This document shows, piece after piece, positions 12,350 to 18,075 of a stretch of 18,075 nucleotides of DNA. The first letter of the stretch is position 1; each line of letters starts with the position of its first letter. Made by a program: the position numbers and the translations under genes. A model generated the notes under the pieces. The model saw only the letters and a program-made list of their open reading frames with translations. It searched no databases and had not been told where the DNA came from. The stretch spans positions 1 through 18,075 of the forward strand of contig CAJTNK010000033.1 in assembly GCA_910577885.1 (NCBI GenBank), given 5' to 3'. Origin of the DNA: an uncultured Rikenella sp. (GTDB taxonomy: Bacteria > Bacteroidota > Bacteroidia > Bacteroidales > Rikenellaceae).

Positions 12350-15319
12350 ATGGGGAAGTACAGTGAGAAATTCTATGTGGATATAGATTTCCACAATTTG
12401 ATGCAGGAGCGTATCCGTCGGATCCTGTTGGTTTGCAGTTCCTATGACCAGTTCACGTTGGAGGAGGACGGTCATATCGAGGCACAGATGGTTCGGGAGT
12501 ACGGGGATCTGAGTTTGACGAATCCGCCGTCGTTCGTTCGGGTGAGTTCCGGTTCCGAGGCATTGGAGAGGCTGCGCGCGGGAGAGCAGATCGACCTGAT
12601 TATCACGATGTTCAACATCGGCGAGATGGATGTTTTCAGCCTCTCGCGGCGGGTGCGGGCGCAGTGGCCCGGGATCCCGTTCGTGCTGATGAGTTCGTTT
12701 TCGCGCGAGGTGGCGCGCCGCGTCGTCGAGGCCGATACGTCGGCCATCGACTACATGTTCAGCTGGCAGGGGAATGCCGACCTGATCCTGGCCATCATCA
12801 AGATGCTCGAAGACCGGATGAACGCCCGCGAGGACATCCTGGGGATCGGCGTACAGGCCATTTTGCTGGTGGAGGACAACGTGCGGTTCTACTCGGCCTA
12901 CCTGCCGGCCCTCTACCGGATGATTATCCGGCAGGGGAACGAGTTCGTGCGGGAGGCCCTCAACGAGCAGCAGCGGATGCTGCGCAAACGGGCCCGGCCC
13001 AAGATTCTCTTTGCCCGGTCGTACGACGAAGCCGTGCGGTACTACGAGCTCTACAAGGACAACCTGCTGGGAATCATCTCCGACGTCTCGTTCAGCCGAA
13101 ACGAGCCGTCGGGGTGCGGCGAGATCGACACCTGCGCCGGTCTGGCCCTGTGCCGCCAGGTGCTGAGCGACCGGCCGACAATGCCCATCGTGCTCCAGTC
13201 CACCAACCTCGACCACCGGCGAGACGCCGCCGAGCTGGGCGTAGACTTCATCCACAAACGCTCGCCGCGGCTGCTGGACGAACTGGGCGACCTGATCGAC
13301 CGGCGACTGGCCTTCGGCGATTTCGTCTTCTACGACCCGATGACGGGCGAAGAGGTGGCCCGCGCCGGCGACCTCGGACAGATGCAGGAGGCGCTCGAAC
13401 GCATCTCGACCGACACGATGACCTACTATACGGCCCGGAACATGCTCTCGAAATGGCTCTATGCCCGGGGGATCTTCTCGCTGGCCCACATGCTGCGGGG
13501 GATGACCAACAGCATGTTCGACACGCCGGACCAGCTGCGGAAATTCATCCTCGACGCCATCAAAGGCTATCGCCGGCAGATGGGCCAGGGGGTCGTGGCG
13601 GAGTTCGACCCGGCCACCTACAACAGGTACATCAGCTTCGCCCGCAGCGGTTCGGGATCGCTGGGCGGCAAGGCCCGCGGACTGGCCTTTATCGGCAACA
13701 TGCTCGAGGAGTACAAGCTCTACGACAAGTGGGAGGGGGTTCGGGTGACGATCCCGCGGACGCTGGTGCTGGCCACCGACCACTTCGACCGCTTCATCGC
13801 CGAGAACGGCCTGCAATACCTTCAGAGCGAGGAGCTGGACGATGCCGACATACTGTCCGAATTCTCCGGGGCTCGGCTGCCGGACCGGGTGGTCGAGGAC
13901 CTGCGGGTCTTTCTGCGGAACGTCCGGCGGCCGCTGGCCGTCCGCTCCAGCTCCAAACTCGAGGACTCCCACTTCCAGCCCTTCGCCGGCATCTACTCCA
14001 CCTATATGGTCCCCCGGGTCGACAACGAGGATCAGATGATCCGGATGCTCGGCAAAGCGATCAAAGGAGTCTATGCGTCGGTCTACTACCGGGCCAGCCG
14101 GGCCTACATCGAGGCCAGCTCCAACAGCCTGGCCGACGAAAAGATGGCGGTCGTGATCCAGGAGATTTGCGGCACGGAGGACGACGGATACTACTTCCCG
14201 ACCCTCTCGGGAGTGGCGCGGTCGCTGAACTTCTACCCGATCGGCGACGAACGGCCCGAAGACGGGATTGCGAACATCGCCCTGGGGCTCGGCAAACTGG
14301 TAGTCGAGGGGGGAATCACGCTCCGTTTCTCGCCGGCCTACCCGCAACACGTGCTGCAACTCTCGACCCCGGAGCTGACGCTCCGCGACACGCAGCGGGT
14401 GATGTACGCCTTGTCGCTCGATCCGTCGCGGCTGCGCACGTCGACGGACGACGCGGTGAACCTCGCGCGGTTCGAGATCCCGCGCGCCACGCACTTCCGG
14501 AACATGCGCTACGCGGCATCGACCTGGGACGCCCAGAACCAGACGATCAGCGACTCGCCCAACGAAAAAGGGCGAAAGCTCATCACCTTCGCCCATATCC
14601 TCAAGTACGACACCTTCCCGCTGGCCGAGATCCTGCGCGACCTGCTGCGAATCGGCGCCGAGGAGATGAAATCGCCGGTCGAGATCGAGTTTGCGGTCAA
14701 CATGGACGTGCCCTACGGCGAAGAAAAGATCTTCAACTTCCTCCAAATCCGGCCGATCGCGGAGGCCATGCAACGCACGCGGCTGGACTGGTCATCGCCC
14801 GAGGCGCAACCCGACGGGGCGATACTCTACGCCGAATCGGCCCTCGGCCTGGGGCGCATCGAAGGGCTCAGGGACATTATCTACGTCAAACCAGGGACCT
14901 TCGACCGCACCGAGACGCCGCAGATGGCGGCCGAGATCGACGCTCTGAACACGGAGATGAAGCAAGCCGGACTGAACTACATCCTGATCGGCCCTGGGCG
15001 TTGGGGATCGAGCGACCCGTGGCTGGGGATCCCGGTCCGGTGGCCGCAGATCTCCGAAGCGCGGGTCATCGCGGAATGCGGCCTCGAAGAGTTCCGCGTA
15101 GACCCCTCCCAAGGCACCCACTTCTTCCAAAACCTAACCTCGTTCGGCGTCGGCTACCTGACGCTCAACCCGGCCATCGGAGACGGACGCTTCGACACCA
15201 CGACCCTCGACAACCTCCCCGCAACCGCCGAAACCCCTCACTTCCGCCGGGTCACTTTCCCCACCGACCTCTTCGTCTTCGTCGACGGACAAAACAACCG
15301 AGCTATCATCCGAACGTAA
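12350..15319 (+). CDS. PEP/pyruvate-binding (PPDK N-terminal) protein with two receiver-like domains
   Basis: The 989-residue protein has two response-regulator-like domains before an ATP-grasp domain like the N-terminal part of pyruvate phosphate dikinase/PEP synthase. Domain 1 (about 24-155) keeps the fold signature but has no acidic pair after strand 1 (ILLVCSSYD), and M87 replaces the phosphoacceptor Asp (DLIITMFNIGEMD, 82-94). Domain 2 (about 168-320) looks intact: LVEDN with E175/D176, phosphoacceptor D245 (GIISDVSFS), S284/T285 and K303. The nucleotide-binding region shows SLGGKARGLAF (437-447), LAVRSSSKLEDS (529-540), MAVVIQEI (599-606) and FLQIRP (797-802). The phosphohistidine swivelling domain and the PEP TIM barrel of the full enzymes are missing; instead there is a C-terminal domain with IGPGRWGSSDPWLGIP (880-895). 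It is probably cytoplasmic and regulatory or a phosphotransferase; the reaction is unknown. It stands alone between repeat elements. Confidence 0.88.
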   Translation: MGKYSEKFYVDIDFHNLMQERIRRILLVCSSYDQFTLEEDGHIEAQMVREYGDLSLTNPPSFVRVSSGSEALERLRAGEQIDLIITMFNIGEMDVFSLSRRVRAQWPGIPFVLMSSFSREVARRVVEADTSAIDYMFSWQGNADLILAIIKMLEDRMNAREDILGIGVQAILLVEDNVRFYSAYLPALYRMIIRQGNEFVREALNEQQRMLRKRARPKILFARSYDEAVRYYELYKDNLLGIISDVSFSRNEPSGCGEIDTCAGLALCRQVLSDRPTMPIVLQSTNLDHRRDAAELGVDFIHKRSPRLLDELGDLIDRRLAFGDFVFYDPMTGEEVARAGDLGQMQEALERISTDTMTYYTARNMLSKWLYARGIFSLAHMLRGMTNSMFDTPDQLRKFILDAIKGYRRQMGQGVVAEFDPATYNRYISFARSGSGSLGGKARGLAFIGNMLEEYKLYDKWEGVRVTIPRTLVLATDHFDRFIAENGLQYLQSEELDDADILSEFSGARLPDRVVEDLRVFLRNVRRPLAVRSSSKLEDSHFQPFAGIYSTYMVPRVDNEDQMIRMLGKAIKGVYASVYYRASRAYIEASSNSLADEKMAVVIQEICGTEDDGYYFPTLSGVARSLNFYPIGDERPEDGIANIALGLGKLVVEGGITLRFSPAYPQHVLQLSTPELTLRDTQRVMYALSLDPSRLRTSTDDAVNLARFEIPRATHFRNMRYAASTWDAQNQTISDSPNEKGRKLITFAHILKYDTFPLAEILRDLLRIGAEEMKSPVEIEFAVNMDVPYGEEKIFNFLQIRPIAEAMQRTRLDWSSPEAQPDGAILYAESALGLGRIEGLRDIIYVKPGTFDRTETPQMAAEIDALNTEMKQAGLNYILIGPGRWGSSDPWLGIPVRWPQISEARVIAECGLEEFRVDPSQGTHFFQNLTSFGVGYLTLNPAIGDGRFDTTTLDNLPATAETPHFRRVTFPTDLFVFVDGQNNRAIIRT

Positions 15320-15339
15320 TCCACCCTCTCTTCCCTCCC

Positions 15340-15505
15340 TCGCTTTTGTCTTGGCGTAATGTGCAAATAGTGCTTTAGCAACAGGAGGGTACTGTTCTTT
15401 TTGTGAACAAAAAGAACAGTTCCGTACTGTAACCAAACACGGTTCGCAAACTACACAAAAGCAAAACGAAGGTAGCAAGAGCGGTACCGGTCCGTAGCTA
15501 AAGCA
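15340..15505. repeat. Hairpin repeat at the convergent junction, related to the 12-kb inverted repeat
   Basis: ACTGTTCTTTTTGT (15391-15404) and ACAAAAAGAACAGT (15407-15420) form a perfect 14-bp stem with loop GA. T- and A-runs in both arms make a plausible bidirectional terminator for the two convergent genes. Left of it, GGCGTAATGTGC (15352-15363) is the inverse of 12240-12251. Right of it, CAAACACGGTT (15435-15445) matches the left arm near 11950-11960, and CCGTAGCTAAAG (15492-15503) matches 12295-12306. The right end overlaps the stop codon of the minus-strand gene at 15498. Confidence 0.75.
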
Positions 15506-16025
15506 CCGGTGGAAAGAGGGGTTTCATTTCGGCTTGGAATCGGTCGAGTTTGAAGCCGCTCCACATGCGGACGATTTTGTTTTCGGTCGGTTCGACGAGC
15601 ACGAAAGTCGGATAGAGGCCTATTCCGTAAGGCACCGCCGCCCCTTCGCCGAGGAGTTTGCCGTCCGAGAGGTTGGGCCACTCGAACGGTTTTCGGTAGC
15701 GGTACATCTCCATCCAGCCGTTGTGGTTGTCGCTGAGCATGACGCCCACCACGGCGAGTTTGTCGGCATAGCGTTCGGCGTACTTGGCCACCTCCGGGAA
15801 GGCGGCGTGGCACCGCGGACAGTTCGAGGTCCAAAAGAGAACCAGGAGGTACTTGCCGTCCTTCCCGGCATAGTCCGAGAGGTAGGAGTAATTGCCCTCC
15901 GTGTCGTGAGGTTCGATGTCGTAAAGTTTGTCGCCCACCCGGACATAGTCGTTTTCCGGTTCCTGGGCCCGGGCAGCGCACGCGAGGCCCAGCGCCAACA
16001 CGGCAAAGAATACTTTTTTCAACAT
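15498..16025 (-). CDS. TlpA-like thiol-disulfide protein (periplasmic thioredoxin)
   Basis: The 175-residue protein starts with a cleavable-type signal peptide (MLKKVFFAVLALGLACAARA, cut near residue 20-21) and continues as one thioredoxin-fold domain. The active site CPRC lies at 69-72 in LFWTSNCPRCHAAFPEVA, and a cis-proline region YPTFVLV lies further on. The layout is that of TlpA/ResA-type reductases acting in the periplasm on cytochrome c maturation or other disulfides; the partner is not evident. The active-site dipeptide Pro-Arg is less common than Gly-Pro or Glu-Pro. It lies 64 bases downstream of tyrS on the same strand and no separate promoter box is visible between them, so cotranscription is possible. 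Its TAG stop falls inside the conserved end of the repeat at 15340-15505. Confidence 0.88.
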   Translation of the reverse strand: MLKKVFFAVLALGLACAARAQEPENDYVRVGDKLYDIEPHDTEGNYSYLSDYAGKDGKYLLVLFWTSNCPRCHAAFPEVAKYAERYADKLAVVGVMLSDNHNGWMEMYRYRKPFEWPNLSDGKLLGEGAAVPYGIGLYPTFVLVEPTENKIVRMWSGFKLDRFQAEMKPLFPPVL

Positions 16026-16089
16026 GGTGTATTTGGGTTAGTGGTCTGTCGGTTGTTTGTCGAGATAGGGTTCGACGAGCCTAAAAAAC

Positions 16090-17382
16090 CTACTTCGCCG
16101 TCAGCAGGAAGTAATTTTTCTTGCCCTTCTGCACCAGCAGGTATTTGCCCGAGATCAGCTCCCCGGCCGTAACGACCGCGTCCGCCTCGGCCACCTTGGT
16201 TCCGTTGAGCGAAATCCCGCCCCCCTGCACCAGCCGCCGCAGTTCGCCTTTCGAGGCGAACACCGCCGCTTTCTCGGTACAGAGCGTCGAAAACGGCACA
16301 CCGCCCGCAACCGCCAAATCCGCCGCCGAAACCTCGAACTGCGGCACGCCGTCGAACACCTCCAGAATGGTCCGCTCGTCGGCCGACCGCAACGCCTCGG
16401 CTCCCCCGCCGAACAGAATCGAGCTGGCCGCCACGGCCCGTTCGTACTCCTCCCGCGAGTGAATCATGGTAGTCAGCTCCTCGGCCAACCGTTTCTGCAG
16501 TTTCCGCAAATGCGGCGCCTCGCGATGCTCGGCGATCAGCCCCTCGACGGTCTCCCGGTCGAGCAGCGTGAAGATCTTGATGTACCGTTCCGCATCCTCG
16601 TCGCTCACATTGACCCAGAACTGGTAGAACTTATACGGCGAGGTATATCGCGGATCGAGCCACACGTTGCCGCTCTCGGTCTTCCCGAACTTCGTCCCGT
16701 CGGCCTTCTTAATCAGCGGACAGGTCAAGGCAAAAGCCTCTCCGCCGGCCTTTCGCCGGATGAGCTCGGTCCCGGTGGTGATGTTCCCCCACTGGTCCGA
16801 TCCGCCGAGTTGCAAATGGCAGTTCTTGGTCTCGTACAGCGTCAGGAAGTCGAACCCCTGCACCAACTGGTAGGTGAACTCCGTGAACGACATCCCCTCG
16901 CCCTCGCCCGAAAACCGCTTCTTGACCGAGTCTTTGGCCATCATATAGTTGACCGTGATGAGTTTCCCGATATCGCGAATGAAGCCCAGAAAGGTCTGCC
17001 CCTTCATCCAGTCGTAGTTGTTCACCATCTCGGCCGCATTCGGCGCATCGCTGTCGAAGTCGATCAGCTTCGAGAGCTGCGCCTTGATAGCCGCCTGGTT
17101 GTGGCGCAAAGTCTCTTCGTCGAGCAAGTTACGCTCCAGCGACTTGCCGCTCGGGTCGCCGATCATACCGGTCGCCCCCCCCACCAGCGCTATCGGCTTA
17201 TGGCCGCAACGCTGAAAATGTTTGAGCATCATCACCCCCACCAGGTGACCGATATGCAGCGAATCGGCCGTCGGGTCGATCCCCAGGTAAGCCGTCGTCA
17301 TCTCTTTCTTGAGTTGTTCCGCGGTGCCGGGCATCATGTCGTGAATCATGCCGCGCCAGGTCAATTCTTCGATAAAATCCAT
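16090..17382 (-). CDS. tyrS: Tyrosyl-tRNA synthetase
   Basis: The 430-residue protein is a class I aminoacyl-tRNA synthetase that charges tRNA-Tyr with tyrosine in the cytoplasm. It has the HIGH signature at 43-46 (DSLHIGHLVG), the tyrosine-pocket motifs TGMIGDPSGK (71-80), YQLVQGFDFL (171-180) and GGSDQWGNI (193-201), and a KMSKS variant KFGKT at 231-235. The KFGKT form is common in the bacterial TyrRS1 subfamily. The C-terminal 70 residues form an S4 RNA-binding domain (GGVPFSTLC through GKYLLVQKGKKNYFLL). Length is standard. The ATG at 17382 follows a TAnnTTTG box on the minus strand. It is divergent from the tRNA-Gln pair. Confidence 0.97.
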   Translation of the reverse strand: MDFIEELTWRGMIHDMMPGTAEQLKKEMTTAYLGIDPTADSLHIGHLVGVMMLKHFQRCGHKPIALVGGATGMIGDPSGKSLERNLLDEETLRHNQAAIKAQLSKLIDFDSDAPNAAEMVNNYDWMKGQTFLGFIRDIGKLITVNYMMAKDSVKKRFSGEGEGMSFTEFTYQLVQGFDFLTLYETKNCHLQLGGSDQWGNITTGTELIRRKAGGEAFALTCPLIKKADGTKFGKTESGNVWLDPRYTSPYKFYQFWVNVSDEDAERYIKIFTLLDRETVEGLIAEHREAPHLRKLQKRLAEELTTMIHSREEYERAVAASSILFGGGAEALRSADERTILEVFDGVPQFEVSAADLAVAGGVPFSTLCTEKAAVFASKGELRRLVQGGGISLNGTKVAEADAVVTAGELISGKYLLVQKGKKNYFLLTAK

Positions 17383-17408
17383 CGCGTGTACGTTTGTGTT
17401 TTTGTTAG

Positions 17409-17416
17409 CAAAGATA
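17409..17416 (-). promoter_or_regulatory. Bacteroidetes -7 box for tyrS
   Basis: On the minus strand the sequence is TATCTTTG (TAnnTTTG), 26 bases before the tyrS ATG. The -33 element is not clear. Confidence 0.72.
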
Positions 17417-17479
17417 ACCTTTTTTCTCCGTTCGACGGCCCCTCGCCCGGGACCCGGAAAGAACCTTTTGCAAAAGTTA

Positions 17480-17511
17480 TTTGGGGATTCGGAGAAAAAA
17501 ACTTACTTTTG
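17480..17511 (+). promoter_or_regulatory. Bacteroidetes promoter for the first tRNA-Gln
   Basis: TTTG at 17480-17483 and TACTTTTG at 17504-17511 have a 20-base spacing, matching the -33/-7 consensus. The tRNA starts 39 bases after the -7 box. Confidence 0.85.
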
Positions 17512-17550
17512 CCCATCGTTCGGAGGCACTCGCCGCCGCGCGCCGTGTAT

Positions 17551-17621
17551 TGACCCATGGTGTAATGGTAACACAGCAGATTTTGGTTCTGTCGTTCCAG
17601 GTTCGAGTCCTGGTGGGTCAA
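17551..17621 (+). tRNA. tRNA-Gln (anticodon TTG)
   Basis: The acceptor stem TGACCCA (17551-17557) pairs with TGGGTCA (17614-17620). The anticodon stem GCAGA/TCTGT encloses the loop TTTTGGT, giving anticodon TTG for CAA codons. The T arm is CCAGG-TTCGAGT-CCTGG. The weak U1-A72 pair is typical of tRNA-Gln. CCA is not encoded. A T-rich run (17623-17640) follows and may stop transcription. Confidence 0.95.
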
Positions 17622-17640
17622 CTTTTTTTGAAAGATTTTT

Positions 17641-17671
17641 TTGCGGATTTCAACCGGACGCATTAAATTTG
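17641..17671 (+). promoter_or_regulatory. Bacteroidetes promoter for the second tRNA-Gln
   Basis: TTG at 17641-17643 and TAAATTTG at 17664-17671 are separated by exactly 20 bases. The box lies 60 bases before the second tRNA, so this gene can be transcribed independently of the first. Confidence 0.8.
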
Positions 17672-17731
17672 CAGTGTCTTTCAAACCTTGCTGCCGGCTT
17701 CGGCGGCGACAACGATAAAAAGACATCTTAT

Positions 17732-17802
17732 TGACCCGTGGTGTAATGGTAACACTACAGATTCTGGTTCTGTCTTTCTGGGTTCGAATCCTAGCGGGTC
17801 AA
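17732..17802 (+). tRNA. tRNA-Gln (anticodon CTG)
   Basis: TGACCCG (17732-17738) pairs with CGGGTCA (17795-17801). The anticodon stem ACAGA/TCTGT encloses TTCTGGT, giving anticodon CTG for CAG codons. The D arm is identical to that of the first tRNA-Gln, so the two arose by duplication. The acceptor and T stems carry paired or wobble-tolerated differences. Confidence 0.95.
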
Positions 17803-17811
17803 CACTTCTTC

Positions 17812-17846
17812 AGGCACCTTCCGCTCTCCGGCAAAGGTGCCTTTTT
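17812..17846 (+). terminator. Rho-independent terminator after the tRNA pair
   Basis: AGGCACCTT (17812-17820) and AAGGTGCCT (17834-17842) form a 9-bp stem followed by TTTTTC. Confidence 0.9.
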
Positions 17847-17898
17847 CTTTCTTCTCGGCTTTGTGAACTCTCAACCGACAGACCCGGTCAGCATGCCT

Positions 17899-18030
17899 AT
17901 AGGGTGTTTTGTTGGGGCTTTCTCCGCAAATTTTCTCGCCCGCCAGGCCAGCAAAACGCCCAACGTACCCAGCAACAAAGCTCCGGTGGTAAAACCCCAG
18001 CTTTCGAGTGTCCAGCGGCACCCGGCCCCG
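17899..18030. repeat. Dispersed REP-like repeat, locus E (inverted pair, partly decayed)
   Basis: A plus-orientation half (GGGTGTTTTGTTGGGGCTT, from about 17903) is followed at 17912-17960 by a minus-orientation copy with CTCCGCAAATTTTCTCGCCC, CCAGCAAAACGCCC and AACG. A degraded GAGTGTCCAGCGGCACC hairpin (about 18006-18022) completes the unit. No gene is evident from 17850 to the window end. Confidence 0.65.
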
Positions 18031-18075
18031 GGCTTCCGCGACGCGGGAAATAACAGAGGATACGGTACGTTGTAT

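Noticed and set aside
12245..15378. Long overlapping open frames (about 840 codons on the minus strand, about 900 in another plus frame) across the PEP/pyruvate-binding gene
   Set aside because: The 12350-15319 frame has clear domain motifs throughout; the others are low-complexity shadows caused by high GC.

Overview
The window looks like a chromosomal piece from a GC-rich member of the Bacteroidales, most likely Alistipes or a close Rikenellaceae relative. The evidence is the Bacteroidetes-type -7 promoter box (TAnnTTTG) upstream of at least eight genes or tRNAs, the absence of Shine-Dalgarno sequences, several lipoproteins with Bacteroidetes-style domain content (DUF4369-like plus TlpA-like), and a two-receiver PEP/pyruvate-binding protein typical of the order. 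The genus is an inference.

Layout: 1-122 repeat sequence; 123-1241 hemW (+); 1242-1629 repeat-bearing intergenic; 1665-2024 small DUF486-like membrane protein (+); 2089-3150 thioredoxin-fold lipoprotein lacking its CXXC (+); 3185-4440 an intergenic region of about 1.25 kb packed with hairpins and dispersed inverted repeats around a gene fragment; 4445-5353 secreted endonuclease/exonuclease/phosphatase-family protein (-); 5510-6562 flippase-like membrane protein (+); 6717-8657 three lipoproteins in an AT-richer operon (+); 8821-10491 Na/Pi cotransporter with PhoU-like tail (+); 10617-11831 GNAT-like protein (-); 11832-12349 an imperfect inverted repeat between two divergent genes; 12350-15319 PEP/pyruvate-binding receiver protein (+); 15340-15500 a related repeat at the convergent junction; 15498-16025 TlpA-like thiol-disulfide protein (-); 16090-17382 tyrS (-); 17551-17621 and 17732-17802 two tRNA-Gln genes, each with its own promoter (+); 17812-18075 terminator and repeat sequence.

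The recognisable genes are mostly housekeeping or envelope functions: heme trafficking, tyrosine charging, phosphate uptake, lipid or envelope transport and periplasmic redox. They do not form one pathway. I see no transposase, integrase, reverse transcriptase, cas gene or restriction system.

The unusual content is non-coding. (1) Between 3.2 and 4.3 kb there is a nearly continuous series of hairpins. It includes three copies of an element whose outer arms (CCGCGCGCC...GGCGCGCGG) are fixed while the inner stem differs in sequence but still pairs. (2) A 35-65 bp REP-like repeat occurs at five loci (1-90, 1317-1376, 3220-3275, 3899-3943, 17899-18030) and has overlapping, mutually exclusive small hairpins. 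(3) The divergent genes at 11831 and 12350 have homologous upstream regions, reaching from paired hairpins through an ATATAAGnTACGAG motif into the first codons, around a structured 160-nt centre; a related hairpin repeat lies beyond the far end of the 12350 gene. These look like palindrome-based repeat families under selection for structure; their mechanism cannot be decided from this window.
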